Shown: positions 8,112-16,921, counted from the first letter of the stretch. The stretch: 64,000 nucleotides of DNA from Bradyrhizobium iriomotense (GCF_018130765.1 NZ_JAFCJZ010000004.1:248001-312000), one strand, 5' to 3'. Notes: a model not told the origin generated them from the sequence alone. Numbers and translations are program-made.

Positions 8112-9908
8112 ATGTTCTCAAATCGTTTCAACCGCTGGACTGTTGCCGCCATCGCCCTCATGGGCACAGCGATCGCGACGGTCCCCGGCGCGGTCCTGGC
8201 GCAGACGCCGGACCATCCGTCCGACACGGCGGCGCAGTTTCCGACCCGGAACGATCTGAAGTCGCTCACCACCGCCGGCAGCTATCTTGCCGCCCGCCAC
8301 GCCAGCGTCGAGCGTGACGCGGCTTCCGCCGCCGCATTCTACCGCTCGGCGCTTCGCACCGATCCCAAGAACAACGAACTGCTCGACCGCGCCTTCATCT
8401 CGTCGGTCGCCGACGGCGACATCGATGAGGCGGTCAAGCTCGCCGAGCGCATCCTCACCATCGACAAGACCAACCGCGTCGCGCGCCTCGTCGTCGGCGT
8501 GCACGATCTGAAGATGAAGAAGTACGCGACCGCGCAGACCAACATCAACCAGTCGATCCGCGGTCCGATCACCGATCTCGTCGCCACGCTGCTGTCGGGC
8601 TGGGCCGCCTATGGCGCCGGCGATGCCAAGGGCGGCGTCGCCACCATCGACAAGCTCGCAGGTCCCGAGTGGTATCCGCTGTTCAAGGATCTCCACACCG
8701 GCATGATCCTCGAGCTCGCCGGCAAGGAGAAGGACGCCGGCACGCGCTTCGAGCGCGCCTACAAGCTCGACGATTCCATGCTGCGCGTCACCGAGGCCTA
8801 TGCGCGCTGGCTGTCGCGCAACAAGGATTCGGCCGCGGCGACCACCGTCTACCAGGCCTTCGACAAGAAGCTGGCCCGCCATCCGCTGATCGTGGAAGGT
8901 CTGCGCGACACCAAGGCCGGCAAGAAGCTGCCGCCGCTGATCGATTCCGCGCAGGCCGGCGCCGCCGAAGCGCTCTACGGCATCGGCGCCACACTGACCC
9001 GCCGCGGCGGCGAGGATCTGGCGCTGGTCTATCTCCAGCTCTCGCTCTACCTGCAGCCCAGCCATCCGCTGGCGCTGCTCTCGCTCGCCGATCTCTATGA
9101 ATCGGTGAAGCGGCCGCAAATGGCGATCAAGGTCTATGAGCGCGTGCCGTCGACCTCGCCGCTGAAGCGCAACGCGCAGATCCAGCTCGCCATCGACCTC
9201 GATTCCGCCGACCGCACCGACGAGGCGATCAAGATCCTCAAGGGCGTCACGACGGAGGATGCCAAGGATCTCGAAGCGATCATGGCGCTCGGGAATATCG
9301 AGCGCGGCCGCAAGCGGTTTGGCGACTGCGGCGCGACCTATTCGCAGGGCATCGAGGTGCTGCCGGCCGGCGCCGACAAGGCCAACAGCGTCTGGTACTA
9401 TTATCGCGGCATCTGCGAGGAGCGTTCCAAGCAGTGGGCCAAGGCCGAAGCCGACATGAAGAAGGCGCTCGAGCTGCAGCCCGACCAGCCGCATGTCCTC
9501 AACTATCTCGGTTATTCCTGGATCGACCAGGGCGTGAACCTCGACGAGGGCATGAAGATGATCAAGCGCGCCGTCGAGCAGCGTCCCGACGATGGCTACA
9601 TCGTCGATTCCCTCGGCTGGGCCTATTACCGCATCGGCAACTACGAAGAGGCGGTGAAGAACCTCGAGCGCGCGATCGATCTCAAGCCGGAAGATCCCAC
9701 CATCAACGATCACCTTGGTGATGCCTATTGGCGCGTCGGCCGCACGCTGGAAGCCAAATTCCAGTGGTCGCATGCGCGCGATCTCAAGCCCGAGCCGGAT
9801 GACCTTCCGAAGATCGAGGCCAAGATCGCTAACGGAATGACCGAGGACAATTCCAACTCTTCCGCGGCGCAGGCCGAGAAGAAAAAGGACGACGGCAAGG
9901 GCGGCTAA
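8112..9908 (+). CDS. Secreted tetratricopeptide repeat protein
   Basis: A 598-residue protein from the ATG at 8112. It begins with a clear signal peptide (MFSNRFNRWTVAAIALMGTAIATVPGAVLAQ), so it should act in the periplasm. The rest is mostly helical tetratricopeptide repeats, best seen from residue ~330 to 560 (for example YLQPSHPLALLSLADLYE, ALELQPDQPHVLNYLGYSW, AIDLKPEDPTINDHLGDAYW). The C-terminus is a charged tail rich in Lys, Asp and Glu. Such proteins scaffold assemblies, often in envelope biogenesis; the partner is unknown. ispE follows after 25 bp and is probably cotranscribed. Longer in-frame extension to 7917 lacks the signal-peptide logic and is rejected. Confidence 0.88.
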   Translation: MFSNRFNRWTVAAIALMGTAIATVPGAVLAQTPDHPSDTAAQFPTRNDLKSLTTAGSYLAARHASVERDAASAAAFYRSALRTDPKNNELLDRAFISSVADGDIDEAVKLAERILTIDKTNRVARLVVGVHDLKMKKYATAQTNINQSIRGPITDLVATLLSGWAAYGAGDAKGGVATIDKLAGPEWYPLFKDLHTGMILELAGKEKDAGTRFERAYKLDDSMLRVTEAYARWLSRNKDSAAATTVYQAFDKKLARHPLIVEGLRDTKAGKKLPPLIDSAQAGAAEALYGIGATLTRRGGEDLALVYLQLSLYLQPSHPLALLSLADLYESVKRPQMAIKVYERVPSTSPLKRNAQIQLAIDLDSADRTDEAIKILKGVTTEDAKDLEAIMALGNIERGRKRFGDCGATYSQGIEVLPAGADKANSVWYYYRGICEERSKQWAKAEADMKKALELQPDQPHVLNYLGYSWIDQGVNLDEGMKMIKRAVEQRPDDGYIVDSLGWAYYRIGNYEEAVKNLERAIDLKPEDPTINDHLGDAYWRVGRTLEAKFQWSHARDLKPEPDDLPKIEAKIANGMTEDNSNSSAAQAEKKKDDGKGG

Positions 9909-9933
9909 GAGTGAGTTTGGGGGCTGATCGCCA

Positions 9934-10818
9934 ATGCCGGCGTTGATTGAAGAAGGGCGCGCGAAGGTCAATCTGAGCCTTCGCGTCGTCGGCCGTCGTG
10001 CCGACGGCTATCATGATCTCGAGAGCGTGGTCGCCTTTGCCGACTGCGCGGACCGGCTCACGCTGGAGCCGGGCGGCGAGCTGAAGCTCACCACCACCGG
10101 GCCGCTGGCCGCAGCCTGTGGCGAGACCGCCGACAATCTCGTGTTCAAGGCGGCCAGGCTTCTGGCCGAGGCCGTGCCGGGCCTGAAGCTCGGTGCCTTC
10201 TCGCTCGACAAGGTGCTTCCTGTGGCGGCCGGCATCGGCGGCGGCTCGGCCGATGCCGCGGCGGCGCTGCGGCTGCTCGCGCGCCTCAACAATCTCTCCC
10301 TCGATGATCCCCGCCTTCAGAAGGTTGCGCTCGCGACCGGCGCCGACGTGCCGGTGTGCCTGCTCTCGCGCGCCTGCGACATGACCGGCGTCGGCGAGCA
10401 GCTGCTGCCGCTCGCGTTGCCGAGCATGCCCTGCGTGATGGTCAATCCGCGCGTGCCTGTTGCCACCAAGGACGTGTTCCAGGCGCTGGGCCTGCGCAAC
10501 GGCGAGCTTCTGGTCGGCGCCACCTCGGTTCTCGAAGCGCCGGCCTGGCCGGAGGAGGGCGGGTCGATCGCCGATTGGATCGAGGTTCTCGAAACCGTCG
10601 CCAACGATCTCGAAGCGCCCGCGCTGCGGATCGAGCCCGTGATCGGCCAGGTGCTGGAAGCACTGCGCGATTCCGCCGGCGTCAAGCTCGCCCGCATGTC
10701 CGGCTCCGGCGCGACGTGCTTTGCGATCTACGGCGCAGCCAGCGATGCGCATGCCGCCGCCGAGAAGATCCGGCGCGATCACCCCGGCTGGTGGGTGCAT
10801 GCGGGGACGTTGAGCTAG
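9934..10818 (+). CDS. ispE: 4-diphosphocytidyl-2-C-methyl-D-erythritol kinase
   Basis: IspE phosphorylates CDP-methylerythritol in the non-mevalonate isoprenoid pathway, in the cytosol. The 294-residue product is of standard length and belongs to the GHMP kinase fold. It has the ATP-binding glycine-rich loop LPVAAGIGGGSADAAAAL at 95-112, the substrate-binding Lys at 11 (ARKVNLSL region, GRAKVNLSL) and the probable catalytic Asp at 138 (GADVPVCLL). The C-terminal GHMP motif MSGSGATCFAIYG is present. It lies 25 bp after the TPR gene. A palindromic repeat follows, then a convergent hydrolase. Isoprenoid supply links it in function, not position, to ispB at 14690. Confidence 0.96.
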   Translation: MPALIEEGRAKVNLSLRVVGRRADGYHDLESVVAFADCADRLTLEPGGELKLTTTGPLAAACGETADNLVFKAARLLAEAVPGLKLGAFSLDKVLPVAAGIGGGSADAAAALRLLARLNNLSLDDPRLQKVALATGADVPVCLLSRACDMTGVGEQLLPLALPSMPCVMVNPRVPVATKDVFQALGLRNGELLVGATSVLEAPAWPEEGGSIADWIEVLETVANDLEAPALRIEPVIGQVLEALRDSAGVKLARMSGSGATCFAIYGAASDAHAAAEKIRRDHPGWWVHAGTLS

Positions 10819-10840
10819 GTCTTTTCCCCGGCGACAATGC

Positions 10841-10919
10841 CGTAGCCCGGATGAGCGAAGCGATATCCGGGACTCTTCCTCGCGGCTTCCCGCATGTCGC
10901 TGCGCTCATGCGGGCTACG
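10841..10919. repeat. Palindromic intergenic repeat, type E
   Basis: An inverted repeat with ends CGTAGCCCGGATGAGCGAAGCG and CGCTCATGCGGGCTACG (outer arms pair with mismatches), between the convergent ispE and hydrolase genes. It is seen only once in this window. Confidence 0.7.
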
Positions 10920-10927
10920 ATTCTCGG

Positions 10928-11806
10928 CTAACCCGCGCCGTCCTCGGTCAATCCCAAAAACTGCCGGATCGCAGCCAGCACCTCCTGCGGCTTGTCGTGC
11001 TGCAGCCAGTGTCCAGCACCGGCGATGGTCTCGACACGCGCTTGCGGGAAATAACGCTCCAGGCCGGCTGCCTTCGCGCCGGCCAGAAAGCTTTCCCCGG
11101 CATTGAGCAGCAGCGTCGGACAGGCGATGCGCGACCACAGCGCGACGTGATCGTCCGACCAGAGCCGGTGCGGCGCACTGGCGCGCTGATAGGGATCGAA
11201 CTTCCAGCTATAGGTGCCGTCCTCGTTCTGCCGCGCGCCGTGGGTGGCAAGATGCAGCGCGACGTCGCGGGCGAGACGCTTGTTGTGCAGCATCATCTGC
11301 GCGGCCGCATCCGCGAGGGTCGCATAGCGGCGCGGCGTGCGGTCGTGCAGTCTGTCGAGCTGGCTGACCCATTTGCCGATGCGCTCGTGCGCCGGCGGCT
11401 TCGGCGAGTCCGGCAGCATGGTCACGCCGTCGAGGACGACGAGCTTGGCGACCTGCTCCGGGAATGAACCTGAGAAGATCAGGCTCACCATGCCGCCCAT
11501 GGAATGGCCGATGAGGGTGATCTGAGGCGCGGCGATGGTGCGGACGAGCTGGACGAGATCGTACACATACTCGGTCAGCGCGTAGCTGCCGCCCTTGGTC
11601 CAGTCGGAATCGCCGTGACCACGCAGGTCGGGCGCGATCACGTGATAATGCGGCTGCAGCGAGCGCGCGATGACGTCCCAGCTGCGGCAATGATCGCGGC
11701 CGCCATGGACCAGGATGAGGGGCGGCGCGCTCTCGTTGCCCCAGTCGGCATAGTGCAGCCGCAGGCCGTGTGATTCATAGAAGCGATCGTGCGGGGCACT
11801 AGCCAT
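10928..11806 (-). CDS. Alpha/beta hydrolase
   Basis: A 292-residue alpha/beta-fold hydrolase. It shows the oxyanion region LILVHGGRDHCRSW (30-43), the nucleophile elbow GHSMGGM with Ser102, and a late catalytic His in GAGHWLQHDKP. The domain pattern is that of small soluble esterases, lactonases and haloalkane dehalogenase relatives; the substrate is not deducible. Its 5' end overlaps the LysE-family gene by 8 bp, so the two are almost certainly translated from one message. It converges on ispE across a palindromic repeat. Confidence 0.9.
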   Translation of the reverse strand: MASAPHDRFYESHGLRLHYADWGNESAPPLILVHGGRDHCRSWDVIARSLQPHYHVIAPDLRGHGDSDWTKGGSYALTEYVYDLVQLVRTIAAPQITLIGHSMGGMVSLIFSGSFPEQVAKLVVLDGVTMLPDSPKPPAHERIGKWVSQLDRLHDRTPRRYATLADAAAQMMLHNKRLARDVALHLATHGARQNEDGTYSWKFDPYQRASAPHRLWSDDHVALWSRIACPTLLLNAGESFLAGAKAAGLERYFPQARVETIAGAGHWLQHDKPQEVLAAIRQFLGLTEDGAG

Positions 11807-12431
11807 TGGCGGGTCGCCGCGCCAGCGCGAGCGAGAGTCCGAGGCCCGCGATGAAGACGCCGGAGCCCTGCGTGAGACGCCGCATCAGGTGCGGCCGTCC
11901 GATCAGTTGCGTGCGTGTCGCGGATGCCATCAGCACCACGACGACATCGGCGAGCGTGTTCAGCGTCACCGAGATCGCACCCAGCATGATGAATTGCAGC
12001 GTCGGATTCGATCCTGCGGGATCGAGGAATTGCGGAATGAAGGCGAGAAAGAACGCCGCGGTCTTCGGGTTCAACGCCTCGACCAGCACGCCGTCGCGAA
12101 ATGCGCGCTTGTCGCCGACGGCTTCGCTCTCGAGCGACAGTGCCCGGCCGGCGCTGCGGAACGTCTTGATGCCGAGCCAGACCAGATAAAGCGCGCCGAC
12201 AAACTTCACCGCGGTGAACAGTTCCGCGCTGGCCAGGATGACCGCGGAGATGCCGAGACTGCCGGCCACGACGTGAACCATCCCGCCCAGCGCCGTGCCC
12301 GCGGTCGAGGCAAAGCCGCTCGCGCGTCCTTCCGACAGGGTGCGTGCCGCGACGTAAAAAATACCGGGGCCTGGAATTGCCGCAATGAGAAATGCTGCGG
12401 CCAGGAACAGCCAGAAATTGGTTTCGGTCAT
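11799..12431 (-). CDS. LysE/RhtB family exporter
   Basis: A 210-residue inner-membrane protein with the six-helix pattern of the LysE/RhtB amino-acid exporter family. The family signature appears early (FLIAAIPGPGIFYVAARTLSEGR, residues ~15-37), followed by hydrophobic helices around residues 40-75, 110-135, 140-165 and 185-205. Members export amino acids or derivatives such as homoserine lactone; the substrate here is unknown. The stop overlaps the hydrolase start by 8 bp, suggesting coupled translation and possibly a linked detoxification role. The ketoacyl synthase gene upstream on the same strand ends 44 bp away. Confidence 0.9.
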   Translation of the reverse strand: MTETNFWLFLAAAFLIAAIPGPGIFYVAARTLSEGRASGFASTAGTALGGMVHVVAGSLGISAVILASAELFTAVKFVGALYLVWLGIKTFRSAGRALSLESEAVGDKRAFRDGVLVEALNPKTAAFFLAFIPQFLDPAGSNPTLQFIMLGAISVTLNTLADVVVVLMASATRTQLIGRPHLMRRLTQGSGVFIAGLGLSLALARRPANG

Positions 12432-12475
12432 CCTGTTTTCGTAGCGCAGGCTGCCGCGATTGCAAGGCCCCTCGT

Positions 12476-13738
12476 TCAGCCCATCCGGCGGAAGATCACG
12501 CTGGCATTCACCCCGCCGAAGCCGAACCCGTTGGAGATGGCGTGTCGCATCGGCATCGGCCGCGCGCTTCCTGAGACGATGTCGATGCCGTCAGCGCCCG
12601 CGTCGGGGTTTTCGAGATTGAGCGTCGGCGGCGCAATCTGGTCGCGCAACGCGAGCACGGTGAAGATTGCCTCCAGGCCGCCGGCAGCGCCGAGCAGATG
12701 GCCGGTGGCCGATTTGGTCGCGCTCACGGCAATGCCGCGGTTGCGGCCGAACAGCGTGGCGATCGCGCCAAGCTCGCTTTCGTCGCCGGCCGGCGTCGAC
12801 GTCGCATGCGCGTTGAGGTGCTGCAGATCCGCGGGCGCAAGCTTGGCCTGTCGGAGCGCGATCTCTATGGCGCGGCGGGCGCCGTCGCCATCGGGCGGAC
12901 CCGACGTCATGTGGTAGGCGTCCGCCGTCGTGCCGTAGCCGACGACCTCCGCGATCGGCGTCGCGCCGCGGGCCAGCGCGTGCTCCAGGTCCTCGATCAC
13001 CAGGATGCCGGCGCCTTCGCCCATCACAAAACCGTCGCGGTCGCGATCGAACGGGCGCGAGGCCCGCGCAGGTGTGTCATTGAAGGAGCTCGACAGTGCG
13101 CGCGCCGCGGCAAAGCCGCCGAGGCTGACGATGTCGATGCAGGCCTCTGCGCCGCCGCAGATCGCGATGTCGGCTTCACCGGCGCGGATCATGCGCGCGG
13201 CATCGCCGATCGCCTGCACGCCGGCCGCGCACGCCGTGACGGGCGTGCCCAGTGCACCCTTGTAGCCATATTTGATCGAGACGTGGCCGGCCGCGAGATT
13301 GGCGAGGAACGAGGGGATCGTGAACGGCGACAGCCGGCGCGCGCCGCGCTGCTCGGTGATGCGCACGGCTTCCGCCATCGCCGGAAAGCCGCCGACGCCG
13401 GAGGCGATGATCGTCGCTGTGCGTTCCAGCGTGGCTGCATCCTGCGGCGTCCATTTGGCCTGCGCGACTGCTTCTGCCGTGGCGAGCAGCGCGAACAGGA
13501 TGAAGCGGTCCATCTTGCGCTGGTCTTTTGGCGCGGCAGCCTGCGCGGGATCGAAGCCGCCTTCGGCGTCATCGGCCTTGTCGGGCACGAGCCCGGCAAT
13601 GCGCGCCGGCAGCACCTGCGACCACTCCGGCAGGGGACGCAGCCCGCTTTGGCCGGCGAGCAGCCGGCGCCAGGTGAGTTCAACACCGCAGCCGAGCGGC
13701 GACACCGCGCCCATTCCCGTCACGACGATACGACGCAT
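12476..13738 (-). CDS. Beta-ketoacyl-ACP synthase (KAS II/FabF-like)
   Basis: A 420-residue condensing enzyme that extends acyl-ACP with malonyl-ACP. It carries the full Cys-His-His triad: C170 (VTACAAG), H311 (NAHATSTPAGD) and H347 (KSATGHLLGAAGG, with K342). It begins RRIVVTGMGAVSPLG and ends NGFGFGGVNASVIFRR, as in FabF. The typical FabF length is ~413. Because the usual fab partners (acpP, fabG, fabD) are absent here and an HxlR regulator lies 1 bp upstream, this is likely an accessory synthase rather than the housekeeping FabF. A NodE-like or unsaturated-fatty-acid role is possible but unsupported. Confidence 0.92.
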   Translation of the reverse strand: MRRIVVTGMGAVSPLGCGVELTWRRLLAGQSGLRPLPEWSQVLPARIAGLVPDKADDAEGGFDPAQAAAPKDQRKMDRFILFALLATAEAVAQAKWTPQDAATLERTATIIASGVGGFPAMAEAVRITEQRGARRLSPFTIPSFLANLAAGHVSIKYGYKGALGTPVTACAAGVQAIGDAARMIRAGEADIAICGGAEACIDIVSLGGFAAARALSSSFNDTPARASRPFDRDRDGFVMGEGAGILVIEDLEHALARGATPIAEVVGYGTTADAYHMTSGPPDGDGARRAIEIALRQAKLAPADLQHLNAHATSTPAGDESELGAIATLFGRNRGIAVSATKSATGHLLGAAGGLEAIFTVLALRDQIAPPTLNLENPDAGADGIDIVSGSARPMPMRHAISNGFGFGGVNASVIFRRMG

Positions 13739-13739
13739 G

Positions 13740-14255
13740 TCAGTCTCCAGCCGGCGCGACGGCCGGGTTCATGGCCTTGAGCAAGGCGAGCCGTCTGCGC
13801 ATCAAGCGGCTGGCGCCCGGACCTGCGATGATGACCGCATTGGCGAGCGTGATCGGCTGCATGTCGGTGGCATCGACGATCACAGGATCGAACGGACGAC
13901 GATCGCTGCGGTTGGCCAGCAGGATGGCTTCGCCTTTAGGGGCGAGATGCTTGTTGCCCCAGGCCAGCAGCGCCGCGACCACGGGGAAGAAATCCCGCGC
14001 CTTGTCGGTCAGCACATATTCATAGCGCGGCGGCCGCTCTTGATAGCGGCGGCGCACGAACATGCCGCTCTCGGTGAGATGGGCGAGCCGTCGCGACAGG
14101 ATGTTCGGAGCGATGCCGAGGTTTTTCGAAAACTCGTCGAACTTCGTCGCCCCCTGAAAGGCGTCCCGCAGGATCAGGATGCTCCACCATTCGCCGACCG
14201 TCTCCACGGCGCGGCCGACGGGGCATTCCAGGATGGAGGGGGATTTGGGCTGCAT
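13740..14255 (-). CDS. HxlR family winged-helix transcriptional regulator
   Basis: A 171-residue regulator from the ATG at 14255 (MQPKSPSILECPVGRAVETVG). The N-terminal ~100 residues are a MarR-like winged helix of the HxlR type: CPVGRAVETVGEWWSILILRDAF, FDEFSKNLGIAPNILSRRL as recognition region, and RYEYVLTDKARDFFPVV as the wing and following helix. Residue C11 is at the position where redox-sensing HxlR members keep a single reactive Cys. The last ~60 residues are less conserved. The stop is 1 bp before the ketoacyl synthase start, so the two form an operon and the regulator probably controls it. Confidence 0.9.
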   Translation of the reverse strand: MQPKSPSILECPVGRAVETVGEWWSILILRDAFQGATKFDEFSKNLGIAPNILSRRLAHLTESGMFVRRRYQERPPRYEYVLTDKARDFFPVVAALLAWGNKHLAPKGEAILLANRSDRRPFDPVIVDATDMQPITLANAVIIAGPGASRLMRRRLALLKAMNPAVAPAGD

Positions 14256-14396
14256 GGCGGGAAGGTTAGAGTAGTCACTTGCAAAATGCAAGTTACTGGG
14301 TGGGCGCCCGCGGATGCGGTGTGGGGCCGCAAGACTGTGCAGCTCGCGCTGCGATCTGAAATGTGTGTTGGCGAACGATGGCCTCGCGCCATACTC

Positions 14397-14476
14397 CGTC
14401 ATTGCGAGCGCAGCAAAGCAATCCAGACTGTTTCCGCGGAGGAATTCTGGATTGCTTCGCTGCGCTCGCAATGACG
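14397..14476. repeat. Palindromic intergenic repeat, type A
   Basis: Arms CGTCATTGCGAGCGCAGCAA and TTCGCTGCGCTCGCAATGACG flank a short centre holding AATCCAG and CTGGATT. It lies in the 434-bp gap between the HxlR and ispB genes. A related half-copy is at 25719. Nothing else is seen at 14256-14396. Confidence 0.8.
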
Positions 14477-14508
14477 GTGGTGGTGCGGTGGCGAACTATC
14501 TCCCCGAT

Positions 14509-14649
14509 GTCGTCCCGGCGAAGGCCGGGACCCATAACCACGGGGAGAAGTTTGACGAAGACTGGTAGTGAAGGTGTCGTCGCGCGGTAGGAACACCGCG
14601 CGTCATCGATAGATCACGCGGTATGGGTCCCGGCCTTCGCCGGGACGAC
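14509..14649. repeat. Palindromic intergenic repeat, type B
   Basis: Ends GTCGTCCCGGCGAAGGCCGGG and CCCGGCCTTCGCCGGGACGAC are inverted copies; an inner ACCCATAACCAC arm and GTATGGGTCC arm also pair in part. The same family occurs at 30283, 45662, 49445 and 55121. Confidence 0.8.
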
Positions 14650-14689
14650 ACTGACTGTGTTGTACGCAGTGTGCCGAAACGACCAGCGC

Positions 14690-15697
14690 CTAATGCGACC
14701 TTGCCAAACAGAATGCCACCACCTGCTCCAGCGCGCTCTTCATCGGCGAGGGCGGGAACAGCGCCAGCGCGTCGACGGCCATGGCGCCGTAGTGCTGGGC
14801 GCGGCTCAGCGTGTCCTCGAGTGCGCGGTGCTTGTTCATGAGCCCGATGGCGTGGTCGAGATCGCTGTCACCGATCTCGCCGCGCTCGAGCGCGCGGATC
14901 CAGAAGGCGCGCTCGGTGTCGTTGCCGCGGCGGAAGGCGAGCACGACGGGCAGGGTGATCTTGCCCTCGCGGAAATCGTCGCCGGTGTTCTTGCCGAGCT
15001 TGGCGCTCTTGCCGCCATAGTCGAGCACGTCGTCGACGAGCTGGAAGGCGATGCCGAGATTCATGCCGACCGAGCGGCAGGCGGTCTGCTCCGCCTTCGG
15101 GCGGTTGGCGATGACAGGTCCGACCTCGCAGGCGGCGGCGAACAGCTCGGCCGTCTTGCCGCGGATCACGGCGAGATATTCGTCCTCGGTGGTCGCGGTG
15201 TTCTTGGCAGCCGCAAGCTGCATCACCTCGCCCTCGGCGATGGTGGCAGCGGCCGCGGAGAGGATGTCGAGCGCGCGCAGCGAGCCGACCTCGACCATCA
15301 TGCGGAAGGCCTGTCCCAGCAGGAAGTCGCCGACCAGCACGCTGGCCTCATTGCCCCAGAGCATGCGCGCCGACAGCTTGCCGCGGCGCATCTCGCTCTC
15401 GTCGACGACGTCGTCGTGGAGCAGGGTCGCGGTGTGCATGAACTCGACGGACGCGGCGAGCTTGATGTGGCCGTCGCCGGTGTAGCCGGCGAGGTTGGCC
15501 ATGGCCAGCGTCAGCATCGGCCGCAGGCGCTTGCCGCCGGAGGAGATCAGATGGTTGGCCACCTCTGGGATCATGGTCACGTCCGAACCGGTTCGCGACA
15601 GGATCGTGGCGTTGACGCGCTCCATATCAGGGGCGACAAGGGCAACCAGCTCTTCGATCGACGCGCCGGGAGTTTCGAAAGGTACGATGACGGCCAC
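14690..15697 (-). CDS. ispB: Polyprenyl (octaprenyl-type) diphosphate synthase
   Basis: A trans-prenyltransferase that builds the polyprenyl side chain used for ubiquinone. From the GTG at 15697 (VAVIVPFETPGAS) it is 335 residues, and GGAG lies 6 bp before that codon; longer in-frame extension upstream is discounted. Both aspartate-rich motifs are present: LLHDDVVDE and LVDDVLDYGG, along with GGKRLRPML for the diphosphate site. The chain length is not fixed by what can be read; decaprenyl is usual in rhizobia. It is divergent from the DUF2007 gene. It fits with ispE and the ubiquinone-using ETF-QO in this window. Confidence 0.92.
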   Translation of the reverse strand: MAVIVPFETPGASIEELVALVAPDMERVNATILSRTGSDVTMIPEVANHLISSGGKRLRPMLTLAMANLAGYTGDGHIKLAASVEFMHTATLLHDDVVDESEMRRGKLSARMLWGNEASVLVGDFLLGQAFRMMVEVGSLRALDILSAAAATIAEGEVMQLAAAKNTATTEDEYLAVIRGKTAELFAAACEVGPVIANRPKAEQTACRSVGMNLGIAFQLVDDVLDYGGKSAKLGKNTGDDFREGKITLPVVLAFRRGNDTERAFWIRALERGEIGDSDLDHAIGLMNKHRALEDTLSRAQHYGAMAVDALALFPPSPMKSALEQVVAFCLARSH

Positions 15698-15830
15698 GCC
15701 GGTCTCCAATATTTGCCCCGGAAGGGCTATTCTGATGGAAATACAATAGAAACTGGCGGCGGATGCGGCAAGGCCTGCGGAACCATTGACATTTGCCGCT
15801 TTAGCCCCCCTTGGGCAGGAGACCTCAGTT

Positions 15831-16058
15831 TTGCGTGAACTGGTTCGGACCAACGACATGGTGCTGGTGTCGGCGATCGGCGCGCTGCTCGACGGCGCCA
15901 ATATCCATCATCTGGTGCTGGACCAGAATATGAGCATCATTGAGGGCTCGCTCGGCATTTTGCCGCGGCGGATCCTAGTCCACGAGGACGACGCCCTCGA
16001 GGCCCGGCAGATCCTGACCGACGCCGGCCTCAGCCACGAACTGCGCGGCGATGATTGA
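15831..16058 (+). CDS. DUF2007 domain protein
   Basis: A 75-residue protein from the TTG at 15831, preceded by GGAG 8-10 bp upstream (GGGCAGGAGACCTCAGTT). The sequence (RELVRTNDMVLVSAIGALL, VLDQNMSIIEGSLG, PRRILVHEDDALEARQIL) matches the small alpha-beta DUF2007 domain, described as a putative signal-transducing fold related to PII-like/ACT modules. No catalytic residues are apparent. Its 3' end overlaps the methyltransferase gene by 8 bp, so translation is coupled. A longer in-frame reading from 15786 has no ribosome binding site. Confidence 0.85.
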   Translation: MRELVRTNDMVLVSAIGALLDGANIHHLVLDQNMSIIEGSLGILPRRILVHEDDALEARQILTDAGLSHELRGDD

Positions 16059-16818
16059 GGCCGCAGCAGATATCACCGAGGACGCCTTTCTCGGTGGACA
16101 GTTGCTCCTGAAGCAGAAGCGGTCCGGCCATCGCGCCGGGCATGACGCGATCCTGCTGGCGGCGGCGACGCAGGCCCAGGCGGGTGACCGCGTGGTCGAT
16201 CTTGGCGCCGGTATCGGCACGGCGGGCCTCGCGCTCGCCCGCCGCGTCGCCGGCATCAGGCTCAGCATGGTCGAGATCGATCCGGAACTGGCGGGGCTGG
16301 CACGCACCAATGCGGCGGCGAACGCGATCGCCGCCGAGGCGATCGTGCTCGACGTCACCGCCGACGCGCCGGCGTTCGCGGCACACGGGCTGGTGCCCGA
16401 CAGTGTCGACGCGGTGCTGATGAATCCTCCCTTCAACAATCCGGACAGGCATCGTGGCTCGCCGGATCCGTCCCGCCACACCGCGCATGTTGCGACCGAG
16501 CAGACGCTGCATGCGTGGGTGCATGCAGCGCGGCGTATCCTCCGATCGAACGGCGTGCTGACTCTGATCTGGCGCGCGGATGGAATCAGTGAGGTTTTGG
16601 CAGCGCTGTCACGCGGCTTCGGCAGCCTTGTGGTCCTGCCGGTTCATGGCGAAGCGGGAAAGCCTGCCATACGCGTGCTGGTGCGCGCAGTTAAAGGCGG
16701 CCGGGCTCCGACACGATTGCTGCCGGGCCTGATGCTTAACGAAGAGTCAATCGTGCCTAAAAAAGAGGTGAGGGATATTCTGGAGGGGAGGGCGGCGTTG
16801 CCGCTGGCAGAGCCGTGA
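16051..16818 (+). CDS. TrmN6-like N6-adenine methyltransferase
   Basis: A 255-residue class I methyltransferase. The SAM motif is VVDLGAGIGTAGLALARRV (~48-66), the acidic residue of motif II is in SMVEIDPEL, and the catalytic NPPFNN tetrapeptide-type motif (NPPF, ~129-134) marks an amino-N6 methyltransferase. The family includes TrmN6, which methylates A37 of tRNA-Val, and small rRNA enzymes; the substrate here is not fixed. It overlaps the DUF2007 gene by 8 bp and ends 4 bp before a convergent 32-residue membrane peptide gene. Confidence 0.88.
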   Translation: MIEAAADITEDAFLGGQLLLKQKRSGHRAGHDAILLAAATQAQAGDRVVDLGAGIGTAGLALARRVAGIRLSMVEIDPELAGLARTNAAANAIAAEAIVLDVTADAPAFAAHGLVPDSVDAVLMNPPFNNPDRHRGSPDPSRHTAHVATEQTLHAWVHAARRILRSNGVLTLIWRADGISEVLAALSRGFGSLVVLPVHGEAGKPAIRVLVRAVKGGRAPTRLLPGLMLNEESIVPKKEVRDILEGRAALPLAEP

Positions 16819-16822
16819 CGGC

Positions 16823-16921
16823 TTACTGCGGAAGCGATTCCGTCTGCTGTTCAGGCGAGGACGTAAAGCGAATCGCCGTGAAAAGCGCACCGATCAGCAG
16901 CAGCAGCAGATAGATCTTCAT
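16823..16921 (-). CDS. 32-residue single-pass membrane peptide
   Basis: A short gene of 33 codons. Reading the minus strand from the ATG at 16921 gives MKIYLLLLLIGALFTAIRF (residues 1-19), then a polar tail TSSPEQQTESLPQ. A strong GGAGG lies 7 bp before the ATG. The N-terminal half is one hydrophobic helix, with the tail expected outside or inside the membrane depending on orientation. No family is known to me. It converges on the methyltransferase gene with a 4-bp gap, and its upstream region is shared with the S49 peptidase gene. Confidence 0.65.
   Translation of the reverse strand: MKIYLLLLLIGALFTAIRFTSSPEQQTESLPQ

Noticed and set aside
15786..15791. TTGACA before the DUF2007 gene as a promoter
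   Set aside because: No -10 element is found at 15-18 bp.
14690..15901. Long N-terminal version of the prenyl synthase (to 15901)
   Set aside because: The extra 68 residues cover the divergent DUF2007 gene and its ribosome site; the GTG at 15697 has GGAG before it.
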